Source: Oceanospirillum multiglobuliferum (lineage in GTDB: Bacteria; Pseudomonadota; Gammaproteobacteria; Pseudomonadales; Halomonadaceae). From it: a DNA stretch of 42,062 nucleotides. Under the pieces are notes generated by a model. That model made no database searches, was not told the DNA's origin, and saw only the letters and a program-made list of their open reading frames with translations. This document shows positions 16,694-25,625 of the stretch, piece by piece; positions within the stretch are counted from its first letter, which is position 1, and each line of letters starts with the position of its first letter. Position numbers and translations under genes: made by a program. The DNA lies in NCBI RefSeq assembly GCF_900167095.1, contig NZ_FUXG01000026.1:1-42062 (forward strand), written 5' to 3'.

Positions 16694-17844
16694 TTTTTTA
16701 TCAGTTTGAAATGTTTGTCAAGGTTTTTCAGCTTAATATAAGTACCATGTACACCTATGCCATCATCGTTATTGATTACTCGATGATACATGATGATTGG
16801 AACCTCTTTTCTTTTTGTATGGCAGATAGCTGATTGATACTCGACTAAGATTTGATCTACAATTTTATCTAAGTGATACTCTGATTCTATTCTCTGGCGC
16901 AATACAGCTCGGTCATGATGACTAACCAGACCGTCCTCTAATTCTTTTTTGAGTTCTAAAAAGTTAATATCAAGCTCTTTCTCACCAATATCGCCAAAAT
17001 TGCTCTCTAATGCTTGTGGTAGATTATTTTCATTCACAATGCCGATAGCAAATGCCTCGCCTATTGCTAAAGTTGTTTTTTCGCACAGCAATGCTTCTAT
17101 AGCGACACGCCCACCGCCAATAACCAAACAGGCATCTCGCATTGCTTCCCGTACATTATTACTATGACCACAAAATTGAACTTGATTTCTGAATTGATCA
17201 AAGCGTGAGTCTATCTTACTGCCGCTGTAAATTTTGACTTGATAACAAGTAAGGTCAATCGTCTGTTCAAGTAGCCTGAAGACAACCTCACCTTTAGGGC
17301 CTGTTAATCGGCCAATAATGACAATAATAGGTTTGGATTCCGCAGAAACGACAGGCAAAGGACTAAATTGGTCCGTATTGATACCATTGCGAATTACTTT
17401 GACTTGCTCAGCGGGTACGCCTAATGCTGTTTCAATCTGTTGTTTGATGTTTTCACACACTGCAAAGGCTTTGTAACCAAGTGCATGAAACTTTTTTCTA
17501 GAGGCATGAACGGGTTGGCGGCCATGAACAGTGGTGACCATCGGTGTATTTGTCAGCTTACAGGCAATATAAGCTGACCAACCAGAGGCACGGCTATGTG
17601 CATGGACAATTTGAATTTTGTGTCTTTTAATCAGATATATCAGATACGCAATATGCCAAAGCCTTCTAGGCAGACTTCTTTTGTTAAAGCGGAGTTTGAA
17701 GTACTGACCTCTATGAGGTGTGCTCAATGTATCTGACACATAAAAAACAGAGTGGCCGTCAGCACTAAGTCGGTCACCAATGCTTGTTGCGTAGACCTCA
17801 GCCCCTGTCACTTCTAATTGAGAAAGCGCCATTAGAATATTCAT
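16675..17844 (-). CDS. Family 4 glycosyltransferase, ending in the first part of a deacetylase domain
   Basis: Residues 1-340 form a GT-B family 4 glycosyltransferase: the start MNILMALSQLEVTGAEVYA, the acceptor-side IVHAHSRASGWSAYIA and TTVHGRQPVH, then KVIRNGINTDQF and the IIGRLTGPKGE donor-binding region. From about residue 345 the sequence changes to VPIIMYHRVINNDDG, the first motif of polysaccharide deacetylases, and then ends after IKKWGLKP. The rest of the deacetylase continues in the -1 frame across A AAA AAA. A fused product would be about 586 residues. The family assignment is firm; the sugar is not known. It lies 16 bp after the GT9 gene in the minus-strand LPS block. Confidence 0.87.
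   Translation of the reverse strand: MNILMALSQLEVTGAEVYATSIGDRLSADGHSVFYVSDTLSTPHRGQYFKLRFNKRSLPRRLWHIAYLIYLIKRHKIQIVHAHSRASGWSAYIACKLTNTPMVTTVHGRQPVHASRKKFHALGYKAFAVCENIKQQIETALGVPAEQVKVIRNGINTDQFSPLPVVSAESKPIIVIIGRLTGPKGEVVFRLLEQTIDLTCYQVKIYSGSKIDSRFDQFRNQVQFCGHSNNVREAMRDACLVIGGGRVAIEALLCEKTTLAIGEAFAIGIVNENNLPQALESNFGDIGEKELDINFLELKKELEDGLVSHHDRAVLRQRIESEYHLDKIVDQILVEYQSAICHTKRKEVPIIMYHRVINNDDGIGVHGTYIKLKNLDKHFKLIKKWGLKP
16693..16699 (-). other. A AAA AAA heptamer at the glycosyltransferase/deacetylase junction, candidate -1 frameshift site
   Basis: On the minus strand the zero frame reads ATA AAA AAA TGG, so the run falls in the X XXY YYZ phase of -1 slippery sites. Slipping back one base gives AAA AAA ATG GGG TTT GAA, which continues straight into MGFETITFKDL of the deacetylase frame. 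The zero frame ends four codons after TGG. A 7-A run could also slip in transcription, or be a phase-variation tract or a read error. Confidence 0.6.
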
Positions 17845-17860
17845 AAAATGCTCTTTAATG

Positions 17861-18922
17861 CTATGACATAAAGACTGAGGACAGCGACTGCTGCCAGTTA
17901 TAAACTTTATCGCTGCAATCTGGAATATTCAGAGCGTCGAATACTTGATTATCATCATCTGTAAATGCCTCTGGTGACAACGCTAAATGACGCTCAAGGC
18001 TATTGCAAGGCCGCCACCTGAGTGCTTTTGCTGAGCGCTTAATCGGGAAAAAACCTACCGTTGGTACATCGAGTGCTCCAGCAATATGCAATGGCCCTGT
18101 AGAGCCAGCAATGAACAAATCAGCTGCACTAATGGATTGTGCAAATGTAGCTAAGCCTTGGCTTGATGCGTATAGCACGACTTTGCATTTGCTTTTGGTT
18201 GCTTCGATCAAGCAGTTCGCCAGCTCTATTTCGCTTGGCCCTGCGCTAATGACCCACTGTATAGGGTTATTGTTGCTCTCCATATTTTTCTGGTCGAGCT
18301 GCTGGATCAGTTCAGCATACTGTTCAATGGATAAGTTGGTTGCAGATCCACCGGAACCTGGGTGTACAAAGGCGATTTGCTCGTGGTTGTTGAGCTTGAG
18401 TTGCTGGCATAGCTGTCGTCGTTCTTTCTGGCGTTGCTCAAGAGGTAGAGGCCAATAAGGTGCTAAATTTTGAGCAGGCACAACTTTCAAGTGTTTAAGT
18501 AGCGCTAAGACAAGGTCTATATTGTACTCGTACTCAGGTTTCTCTGAGTGTGATCGCCTTTGTACTACTCTATGGTTGTAGAAAAATTGCGCTAGTTTAG
18601 TAGCTGGGGCAATACGCATCGGAATGCGATTTTTTAAACCGAGCCAGCCAATGCGAGGGGTCGAAAATAGTGTCAGTAAAATATCAAAATGCTGGCTTTT
18701 AATATCATGGTAGTGGTTGGGGTCAAGTAAAACATGATCAACCCAAGGGCAAAGCTCAGCGACTGGCGCTGTATATTTTGGAACAAGTACACTGATTTGT
18801 GCTTTTGGTAGAGAGCGCTTGAGTAATGCCAACGCTGGCCATGCCAACATAAAGTCACCCAACTTATCGTTACGTACAACTAATATCTTTAGTTTGTCCA
18901 ATGACTTCAAGTTAAGTGACAT
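17861..18922 (-). CDS. Family 9 glycosyltransferase, heptosyltransferase-like
   Basis: A GT-B family 9 protein of 353 residues. The N-terminal ILVVRNDKLGDFMLAWPAL is the typical heptosyltransferase start, and the C-terminal half has FVHPGSGGSATNLS and the sugar-nucleotide site AGSTGPLHIAGALD. It is probably a core heptosyl or related transferase acting at the inner face of the membrane; which heptose it adds cannot be told. ATG 18922 lies four bases after the stop of the WaaE-like gene. It belongs to the minus-strand core operon that starts at waaF. Confidence 0.88.
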   Translation of the reverse strand: MSLNLKSLDKLKILVVRNDKLGDFMLAWPALALLKRSLPKAQISVLVPKYTAPVAELCPWVDHVLLDPNHYHDIKSQHFDILLTLFSTPRIGWLGLKNRIPMRIAPATKLAQFFYNHRVVQRRSHSEKPEYEYNIDLVLALLKHLKVVPAQNLAPYWPLPLEQRQKERRQLCQQLKLNNHEQIAFVHPGSGGSATNLSIEQYAELIQQLDQKNMESNNNPIQWVISAGPSEIELANCLIEATKSKCKVVLYASSQGLATFAQSISAADLFIAGSTGPLHIAGALDVPTVGFFPIKRSAKALRWRPCNSLERHLALSPEAFTDDDNQVFDALNIPDCSDKVYNWQQSLSSVFMS

Positions 18923-18926
18923 TTAA

Positions 18927-19697
18927 TCATTCCTGCTCGTTTTTTGTTGTGGTTTTGGTGCGTAGCCACAGGTCGGCATATTTTACAAAGGTGGAGTGTG
19001 CAGATAAAAGTGCGAGTAAGAATCCTGCTTTACCATCCATAAACCCTGCTTTAATCAAGTACATACGCACAAAGCAGCCAAGGGCATGTAATACACCATT
19101 ACTGAGTGTGGTGGTTTTGCCCTTTTTCGCACGTCCTTCTGCCCATGCCTCTGCATACTGTGCAGACTTTATGAGGTAATGGCGCATATTGTCGTAGGTG
19201 AAGTGTAATAAGTCACCTTGCAGCTTCTTTTCGGGTAACCCGTTAGGATTTTCAAGCTTTTCGTGTACCAAGGCACTGTTATAGCTTGCGGCATTGGTTG
19301 GATATAAGCGTAAAACACGATCAGGATACCAACCCGAATGGCGAATAAAACGCCCGAAGCACCAGCTGAGCCTTGCTATACTGCCAATACACTTTTCTGC
19401 TTTAATACAATCTTGTAGGCTGTTTTTTAGTTCTGGGGTGACGCGCTCATCAGCATCTATCACAAAAATCCAGTCGGTTTTAACATAGGACTCAGCGCGC
19501 TGGCGCTGAATGCCAAAGCCCTGCCAGTCATTATGGCTGTAAAACTCTGCTCTATATTGTGCCGCAATTTCAGCAGTTTTATCAGTACTGCCAGAGTCAA
19601 CAACAATGATTTGGTCAACCCACTTCACTGATTCGAGACAGGCCGCTAAGTTTTTTTCTTCATTTTTAACAATCAGTACAGCGGCTATGGTTGGCAC
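18927..19697 (-). CDS. WaaE/KdtX-type LPS core glycosyltransferase, family 2
   Basis: The 256 residues match the small family 2 core enzymes: [20 protein letters not shown] at the start, [24 protein letters not shown] near residue 80, [14 protein letters not shown] and HEKLENPNG. In Klebsiella and Serratia, WaaE adds glucose to the inner-core heptose. The 32-base overlap with the end of the ligase gene upstream implies translational coupling. A lysine-rich, hydrophobic C-terminus suggests association with the inner membrane. Confidence 0.88.
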   Translation of the reverse strand: MPTIAAVLIVKNEEKNLAACLESVKWVDQIIVVDSGSTDKTAEIAAQYRAEFYSHNDWQGFGIQRQRAESYVKTDWIFVIDADERVTPELKNSLQDCIKAEKCIGSIARLSWCFGRFIRHSGWYPDRVLRLYPTNAASYNSALVHEKLENPNGLPEKKLQGDLLHFTYDNMRHYLIKSAQYAEAWAEGRAKKGKTTTLSNGVLHALGCFVRMYLIKAGFMDGKAGFLLALLSAHSTFVKYADLWLRTKTTTKNEQE

Positions 19698-20931
19698 GAC
19701 GTAGCTCCTGAGTGAATACGCTGGTGATAATAACTAGTGTAAAAGCAAACATCATTGTGCCGCTGTTATGCAGTAAAAAACCCTGAGTGAGTCCAAAATC
19801 AAAGTAACAAAAGGACAATAAACATCCTGCCATTGCGGAGGCACGTACATCTGAGTTTTTATGCTTTAAATAGGGTTTAAATAGTAAAACTGGAATAATA
19901 TAAAGGGCAAATAATGCAGATAGCCCAAATAAGCCTCTTTTCGCCATAGTATCTAGAATCTCATTATGGGCCTGGTTGAAATGTCCGATATGAGGCGATG
20001 CTTGATTGTTGTTAATGTATTCATTTTTTGTAGTAATGTAACCCTCTTTGCCATGGCCAAAAATAGGTTTTTCAGAGAATAGCTGATAGGCGTTGATCCA
20101 TAAGTTAAAACGAATACCAACGGAAGTGCCTTGATTACTACCATCTATATAATGCTCTATATTGGAAAAAGCTTCATCGACTCTGTGTTTGATACCAATA
20201 CTTTCTATTTTGTAAGCGGAGAAAAGTGACAGCATTGCGATAGATAAAGAAATGATAACTGTTTTCTTAGAAATAGAGGTACTTAAGTTACTAATAATAA
20301 AAATTATGATAATAGGTAAGCCAATCCAGCCTCCCCGACTTAGAGAAAAGAATGAGGCTAATATAGCTAGAAATGCACCGGTAATTAATAAAGAACACCA
20401 TAGTAGTTTTCTTTTTTTCTCTAAAGCCCATGTCAAGCCTGCTAGTGATAGAACACCTAGCAACATGCTGATATTACCATATTGAATGGGGTTGTTCGTG
20501 CCTCCAACACGATATACACCAAGATGATAGCGCTGATACAATGCAAATAATCCAGTAGTAACAGCTCCAGCTGCTACAGATGCCCAAAACACTTTGCTTC
20601 TAATTGGAAACTTGGTCAATGCATAAAGGACAAATGCAGCTAGTAAGAAACGAGCTGATTTGTCCAGTTCTCGAGCTTCTTCATGATGAATTAATACACT
20701 TATTAGTTGAATGGAGAAGTATGTTATTAGTAATGCTAGGATATATTTTGTGTTTTTTATTTGGAATGGTACGTTATTTTCATTGTGAACAAAAAAATGA
20801 AATAATGCGCCAAATAGTAGTAGCGTAGCACCATAAGAATAGCCAGATGGGATAATCAATGCTAGAACAAAAAAAAGAAAAACTGCAATATTATTATAAG
20901 AGTTGAATATTTTTTCAGGGATGCATTGCAT
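19666..20931 (-). CDS. waaL: O-antigen ligase family membrane protein, WaaL-like
   Basis: A polytopic membrane protein of 421 residues with about ten or more hydrophobic segments and few charges. A periplasmic loop around residues 265-325 includes [21 protein letters not shown] and [16 protein letters not shown], the pattern of Wzy_C/O-antigen ligase proteins. It would join undecaprenyl-linked polysaccharide to the lipid A core in the periplasm. I use ATG 20931, which has AAGGAA seven bases upstream; the TTG at 20958 lies deeper within waaF. The alternative is an O-antigen polymerase; the core-gene context favours ligase. The gene is AT-rich. Confidence 0.82.
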   Translation of the reverse strand: MQCIPEKIFNSYNNIAVFLFFVLALIIPSGYSYGATLLLFGALFHFFVHNENNVPFQIKNTKYILALLITYFSIQLISVLIHHEEARELDKSARFLLAAFVLYALTKFPIRSKVFWASVAAGAVTTGLFALYQRYHLGVYRVGGTNNPIQYGNISMLLGVLSLAGLTWALEKKRKLLWCSLLITGAFLAILASFFSLSRGGWIGLPIIIIFIISNLSTSISKKTVIISLSIAMLSLFSAYKIESIGIKHRVDEAFSNIEHYIDGSNQGTSVGIRFNLWINAYQLFSEKPIFGHGKEGYITTKNEYINNNQASPHIGHFNQAHNEILDTMAKRGLFGLSALFALYIIPVLLFKPYLKHKNSDVRASAMAGCLLSFCYFDFGLTQGFLLHNSGTMMFAFTLVIITSVFTQELRRANHSRCTDC

Positions 20932-21925
20932 GTTCAATTCCTTTGATAATAGCTTCAACTTGAATATGATTTAAGCAGTTGGTGTGCCCCAAGGGGCAGT
21001 TGCGTTTAAAGCAGGGACTACACTCTAGGCTCAAACTATGAATTTTGTGCTTGTCAGTTAGTGGAGGTGTGTATTTTGGTGATGACGAGCCATAAATCCC
21101 TTGAACAAAAGTACCAACAGCTGCTGCGACGTGCATTAAACCTGAGTCGTTGGTTACGGCTTGCTGTGTCAGTGCTAAAAGGTCAACTGCATCACTCAAG
21201 CTTGTGCTACCACAAAGATTATAGATATTGGCTTTGCCTGATTCAGCTATTTTTTCCCCTGCAGTTTTATCTTTTGTCCCCCCAATTATCCAAACTTGAT
21301 AACCATTTTCTGCCAATGTTTCTGCTAGGGTTTTAAAGTGACTTAATGGCCACTGTTTTGCGGGGCCATATTCTGCACCTGGCATTAAAGCTATAGCGGG
21401 AAGCTGTCTATTCAGTTGATATTTACTGATGAGTTGCTGCTGATTATTAGGGTCTACAGATAATTTTGGATATGGAATATCGCCTAATGCTTCGTCAGCT
21501 CGTAGGCCTAAAGCGTAAAAACGCTTTACGGTCTGATCAAGCTGCTTTTTATCTAGGCGTCTGCGGTCATTCAATATGATGAAGCGTTGTTCACCATGAA
21601 AGCCTGTACGTAACGGAATATTTGCAGCATAAGGGGCTAATGCTGACTTCCATGAGCGAGGTAGCACGATAGCTTGAGTATAGGCCTCTGATCGGAGTGA
21701 TACTCCAAGTCGCCATCGGTTGGCTAGTTTTAGCTCACCATGATTAGTGGGTAACACTATTGCTTGTCGAACTTCAGGCATTCGAGCGAGTATCGGCTTA
21801 GACCATTCGGGTGCTAAAACGTCAATAATAAGTTCTGGGCTGCTTTGCTTCAGTTGTTTGAATAAGCTTTGTGCCATTACCATATCACCAACCCAAGAGG
21901 GGCCAACAACTAAAACTTTCTCCAT
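20915..21925 (-). CDS. waaF: ADP-heptose:LPS heptosyltransferase II
   Basis: This family 9 enzyme adds the second heptose to the inner core. The 336 residues begin EKVLVVGPSWVGDMVMAQSL, a WaaF-typical start, and have LMPGAEYGPAKQWP, NLCGSTSLSDAVDLLA, TNDSGLMHVAAAVG and a late Cys-containing LECSPCFKRNCPLGH segment. It is the first gene of the minus-strand core operon and is divergent from hldE across 165 bp, which probably holds both promoters. Its last codons overlap the waaL start. Confidence 0.93.
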   Translation of the reverse strand: MEKVLVVGPSWVGDMVMAQSLFKQLKQSSPELIIDVLAPEWSKPILARMPEVRQAIVLPTNHGELKLANRWRLGVSLRSEAYTQAIVLPRSWKSALAPYAANIPLRTGFHGEQRFIILNDRRRLDKKQLDQTVKRFYALGLRADEALGDIPYPKLSVDPNNQQQLISKYQLNRQLPAIALMPGAEYGPAKQWPLSHFKTLAETLAENGYQVWIIGGTKDKTAGEKIAESGKANIYNLCGSTSLSDAVDLLALTQQAVTNDSGLMHVAAAVGTFVQGIYGSSSPKYTPPLTDKHKIHSLSLECSPCFKRNCPLGHTNCLNHIQVEAIIKGIEHAMHP

Positions 21926-22090
21926 GCCACGCAGTACCCTGATTTTGATATGATTAAGGAGGAAATTTTACATTGATTCTAGTTAATGCCAAAGCTCCGT
22001 ATGTAACTTGCTTCTAGTTAGTACTCAGTTTACCCCCTTAGTGGTAGAATTTTACTCATTTAGATGAGCCGACTGTGAGAAACCTTCTTA

Positions 22091-23530
22091 ATGAAACTGT
22101 TTGAACCTACACAAAATCAGATTCTGGTGATTGGTGATGTCATGCTGGATAAATACTGGCATGGTTCAACCGACAGGATTTCTCCTGAAGCTCCGGTTCC
22201 AGTGGTTAAAGTGAATGAAGTAGATGTGCGTGCAGGTGGCGCTGCCAACGTGGCACTTAATATTGCAGCACTACATGCCAATGCGATGGTGGCAGGTTTA
22301 GTTGGTCATGATTCAGAGGCGGGTGAATTAACGGAGTTGTTACATAGTAAAGGGGTACAAACTCGCTTTGTTGCAGCAGCTCAACCGACGATTACTAAAC
22401 TGCGTATTATGAGTCGCCACCAGCAGCTTTTGCGTTTAGATAAAGAGGAGCGGTTCGCCGCTGACTCAGCCGCTGAAGTTCAACGCAGCACTCAAATTGA
22501 TTTGGCACAGTCTTCTGTAGTGGTGTTGTCAGATTATGCTAAAGGCACATTACAACAGTTATCAGATTTTATTGCCCAAGCACGCGAAGCGGGTTGCCAA
22601 GTACTAGTTGATCCTAAAGGTAGTGATTTTAGCAAATACCGTGGTGCAACTCTGTTAACACCCAATATGGCAGAGTTTGAAGCCGTGGTGGGACGTTGCC
22701 ACTCTGAGGATGAAGTGATTGAGCGTGCATTTGCACTGATTGATCAGGTACAGCTTGATGCCTTGCTGGTGACGCGCAGTGAAAAAGGTATGACGCTATT
22801 TATACCTAGTCGAGAGCCAATCTACTTTGCTACCAATGCCAAAGCAGTGTTTGATGTCACAGGTGCAGGCGATACTGTGATCGGCACTTTGGCAACAGGT
22901 TTGGCAGGTGGATTAAGCCTTGAGCAAGCGGTTGAGATTGCGAATATTGCAGCAGGTATTGCGGTATCTAAACTGGGTACTGATACAGTTTCTCTGACAG
23001 AACTCAATCAAGCGCTAGAAAACTATTATGGCCTTGAACAGAAAAAAGTACTGTCAGAAGAGGAGCTGATTAAGCGATTACAGCGATCACGCCAACAGGG
23101 TGAGCGGGTTGTGTTTACCAACGGCTGTTTTGATATTTTACACCCTGGTCATGTCAGTTATTTAGACCATGCGAAAAAGCTAGGCGATAAATTAATTGTA
23201 GGCGTAAACTCTGACGCTTCAGTTTCTCGTTTGAAAGGACCTACTCGTCCAATTAACGATCTTAACCATCGTATGCACGTTTTGGGTGGCTTAGCGGCTG
23301 TCGATTGGGTAGTACCTTTTGAAGAGGATACGCCAGCACGTTTAATCGCAGCTCTGATGCCTAATATTTTAGTAAAAGGTGGTGATTATACTGTTGATCA
23401 GATTGCAGGTGCCGATACTGTTCTTGCAGCGGGTGGCGAGGTTAAGGTTTTAAATTTTGAAGAAGGTTTTTCTACAACTGGCATTATTCAAGCTGCACAT
23501 CAAGCCAGTTTAAGTAAAACTACGATTTAA
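22091..23530 (+). CDS. hldE: Bifunctional heptose-7-phosphate kinase/heptose-1-phosphate adenylyltransferase
   Basis: It makes ADP-D,D-heptose for the LPS core. Residues 1-315 are a PfkB-type kinase: VIGDVMLDKYWHG, RAGGAANVALNIAAL and the anion-hole GAGDTVIGTLA. Residues about 340-479 are a cytidylyltransferase-fold domain with FTNGCFDILHPGHVSYL and VGVNSDASVSRLKGP. The 479 residues compare with 477 in E. coli, with both domains complete. Its product feeds HldD and the waaF-type transferases nearby. Confidence 0.97.
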   Translation: MKLFEPTQNQILVIGDVMLDKYWHGSTDRISPEAPVPVVKVNEVDVRAGGAANVALNIAALHANAMVAGLVGHDSEAGELTELLHSKGVQTRFVAAAQPTITKLRIMSRHQQLLRLDKEERFAADSAAEVQRSTQIDLAQSSVVVLSDYAKGTLQQLSDFIAQAREAGCQVLVDPKGSDFSKYRGATLLTPNMAEFEAVVGRCHSEDEVIERAFALIDQVQLDALLVTRSEKGMTLFIPSREPIYFATNAKAVFDVTGAGDTVIGTLATGLAGGLSLEQAVEIANIAAGIAVSKLGTDTVSLTELNQALENYYGLEQKKVLSEEELIKRLQRSRQQGERVVFTNGCFDILHPGHVSYLDHAKKLGDKLIVGVNSDASVSRLKGPTRPINDLNHRMHVLGGLAAVDWVVPFEEDTPARLIAALMPNILVKGGDYTVDQIAGADTVLAAGGEVKVLNFEEGFSTTGIIQAAHQASLSKTTI

Positions 23531-23549
23531 TTCTTATTAGGGATCAAAA

Positions 23550-24383
23550 ATGAATTTTTCTAACTCAAAGTTTGATGACTTTACAGATCTGCTACTACAG
23601 TGGGGCGATAAGCTTTGGCCTGCATTATTACTGCTGATTGTTGGTCTATGGTTAACGAAAAAAGCACGTAATCTATTAATTTCGTTGCTGCATAAGAAGT
23701 CTTTGGATGAGGCTGCTGCAAACTTTATCGGTCAAATTGTTCACTCTGTACTTTTAGTTATTTTGTTTATCTCGGTGTTAAGCAAAATCGGTGTCGATAC
23801 CACCTCTCTGATAGCAGCACTGGGTGCGGCAGGTTTAGCCGTGGCGCTGGCCCTAAAAGGCTCTATGGAAAACTTAGCTGCTGGTATTTTATTGGTTTCA
23901 CAGCGACCTTTTAAAAAGGGTGATGTTATCGAGGGAGCAGGTATTACTGGTTCAGTTGAGAAAATTACAATTTTAACGACACAGTTTAAAACACCGGATA
24001 ATAAGCTCATCATTGTGCCCAATGCTTCATTGGTAAATGGTAATGTGACGAACTATTCTACTCATCCAACCCGTCGTTTAGATTTGGTTGTTGGGGTGAG
24101 TTATGACGATGACATTCGTCTTGTTAAGCAAGTTCTACAAGATATTTTAGCGGCAGAGCCTCGTGGTTTGAAAGAACCGGAGTCATTGGTTGCGGTAAGT
24201 GAACTGGCTGATAGTTCGGTGAACTTCACAGTAAGGCTCTGGGTGAACGCTTCAGATTATTGGCCTACCAAATTCGATTTAACAGAAAAGATTAAGCTGA
24301 CTTTTGATGAGAAAGGGATCTCTATACCATTCCCTCAGCGTGATGTGCATCTTTATCAACATGGCCAAAAGAGTGCTGACTAG
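23550..24383 (+). CDS. mscS: Small-conductance mechanosensitive channel
   Basis: A 277-residue inner-membrane channel that opens under hypo-osmotic tension. Three membrane segments are visible at about residues 18-35, 60-78 and 85-115. The last is the Gly/Ala-rich pore helix ALGAAGLAVALALKGSMEN. The cytoplasmic beta domain follows (FKKGDVIEG, IIVPNASLVNG). ATG 23550 lies after GGGATC, 19 bp after hldE. A strong terminator follows it. Confidence 0.94.
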   Translation: MNFSNSKFDDFTDLLLQWGDKLWPALLLLIVGLWLTKKARNLLISLLHKKSLDEAAANFIGQIVHSVLLVILFISVLSKIGVDTTSLIAALGAAGLAVALALKGSMENLAAGILLVSQRPFKKGDVIEGAGITGSVEKITILTTQFKTPDNKLIIVPNASLVNGNVTNYSTHPTRRLDLVVGVSYDDDIRLVKQVLQDILAAEPRGLKEPESLVAVSELADSSVNFTVRLWVNASDYWPTKFDLTEKIKLTFDEKGISIPFPQRDVHLYQHGQKSAD

Positions 24384-24411
24384 TTGGTAGCGAGGCAAGT
24401 GAAATGAACGA

Positions 24412-24442
24412 TGGGTGGCCTATTTAGGCTGCCCATTTTTTT
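24412..24442 (+). terminator. Intrinsic terminator after mscS
   Basis: TGGGTGGCC (24412-24420) pairs with GGCTGCCCA (24427-24435) across a six-base loop, using two G-U pairs in the middle. Seven T follow directly (24436-24442). Confidence 0.9.
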
Positions 24443-24480
24443 ATATGCCAATCATGTTAGTAAAATCGTTGTGTAAATTG

Positions 24481-24496
24481 CTGTTTGGATATACAG
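24481..24496 (+). promoter_or_regulatory. LexA (SOS) box upstream of the S24 peptidase gene
   Basis: CTGTTTGGATATACAG fits the E. coli-type LexA site CTGT-N8-ACAG exactly. A possible sigma-70 promoter overlaps it: TTGGAT at 24485-24490, a 17-base spacer, and TGTATA at 24508-24513. LexA binding would block such a promoter, so the gene is predicted to be DNA-damage inducible. Confidence 0.8.
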
Positions 24497-24517
24497 TAAA
24501 AAAACTCTGTATAGCGA

Positions 24518-25003
24518 ATGGTAGACAGACTTCAGATGGCTAATGATCTCTTATTTTTACAGCGTAGTTCATTCGATTGCGAATTATGGTCGGTACTTGA
24601 TGTTAGGCAGGACACGGGCTGGCAAAAAATCCCGCTCTTAGGTTGGGTAACTGCTGGTTTGCCAATGGAAATTTGCGAGAGTAGTGAGCAAATCTCAGTG
24701 CCCTTGCAGTTGGTTAAAAAACAAACCTATGCTTTAAAAGTACGCGGCGATTCAATGATTGAAGCAAACATTAATGATGGTGATATCATTATTATTGAGC
24801 AGAGACAAAGCGTTGAAAGTGGCGAAACCTGTGTCGTGATGATCAATAATCAGCAGGTGACATTGAAGCGTTTGTATATAGACCGTGATGGCGTGCGCTT
24901 AGAGCCTGCTAATAGTGCGATGTCGAGTATCCATTTAAGAAATGAAGATGTTCAAGTATTAGGGATTGTCATGGGGTTAAAGCGTAACGCGGTTTTACAA
25001 TGA
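24518..25003 (+). CDS. LexA/UmuD-like S24 peptidase without a DNA-binding domain
   Basis: The 161 residues match the C-terminal half of LexA and UmuD: PLLGWVTAGLPMEI with the Ala-Gly cleavage pair, VRGDSMIEANINDGD with the catalytic Ser, and QQVTLKRL with the catalytic Lys. The first 35 residues do not look like a helix-turn-helix. RecA-stimulated self-cleavage is expected from the family. No umuC or other polymerase gene follows; instead the stop overlaps yigZ as ATGA. An LexA box lies 22 bp upstream. If the TGTATA -10 is real, transcription starts near 24520 and ATG 24536 becomes the likelier start; neither start has a clear ribosome site. Confidence 0.85.
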   Translation: MVDRLQMANDLLFLQRSSFDCELWSVLDVRQDTGWQKIPLLGWVTAGLPMEICESSEQISVPLQLVKKQTYALKVRGDSMIEANINDGDIIIIEQRQSVESGETCVVMINNQQVTLKRLYIDRDGVRLEPANSAMSSIHLRNEDVQVLGIVMGLKRNAVLQ

Positions 25004-25611
25004 GAACTTATTATAAACCCCGTGCTCGTGCAGAGTTTGAGCTGGAAATTAAGCGTAGTTTGTTTATTGCAATCGCAGAACCAGTAAGCTCAATCGAGTC
25101 TTGCCAAGCTTTTATTCGTGCGGTTAAGGCGGAGTATCCAGATGCCCGTCATCATTGCACGGCCTTTATTGCTGGTGCGCCTAATGATACTCAAGTTTGT
25201 GGCATGAGCGATGATGGAGAACCTTCAGGTACAGCTGGAAAGCCGATGCTGAATATTCTAAGTCACAGTGGCCTTGGTCAGATAGCGGTTGTCATTGTAC
25301 GTTATTTTGGCGGCATAAAGCTTGGTACAGGTGGTTTGGTAAAGGCTTACTCTCAGGCTACTCAAGAAGTGCTGGCAAAGTTGGAACGAGTAGAGGTGGT
25401 GCCGCTTTATAGCGTTTCTATTATTGCAGATTATGCATATGAGTCTGATGTCAGGCATTGGCTACAGCAGCTTTCTGCGCAGAACATTGCAGTGGATTAT
25501 TCTGATCAAGTACTGATTCAGTGTTGTTTAGAGGAGCCTGAAACTTTGGCCGACAAACTTCAACAAGTCGGCCAAGGTCAAATTACATTTAAGTACCTAT
25601 CTGAAGCCTAG
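25000..25611 (+). CDS. yigZ: YigZ/IMPACT family protein
   Basis: A 203-residue member of the IMPACT/UPF0029 family, whose fold resembles translation factor domains but whose bacterial role is not settled. Family features seen are SLFIAIAEPV, the HHCTAFIAG segment, MSDDGEPSGTAGKPML and VVIVRYFGGIKLGTGGL. It starts within the stop of the S24 gene (ATGA), which suggests it shares that gene's SOS control. It converges with the next gene. Confidence 0.92.
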   Translation: MRTYYKPRARAEFELEIKRSLFIAIAEPVSSIESCQAFIRAVKAEYPDARHHCTAFIAGAPNDTQVCGMSDDGEPSGTAGKPMLNILSHSGLGQIAVVIVRYFGGIKLGTGGLVKAYSQATQEVLAKLERVEVVPLYSVSIIADYAYESDVRHWLQQLSAQNIAVDYSDQVLIQCCLEEPETLADKLQQVGQGQITFKYLSEA

Positions 25612-25625
25612 GCGCTTGAATGAGA

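Noticed and set aside
18003-18458. 151-codon plus-strand frame opposite the GT9 gene
   Set aside because: It is antisense to a well-supported gene; its Cys/Ser/Leu-rich composition is typical of a shadow frame.
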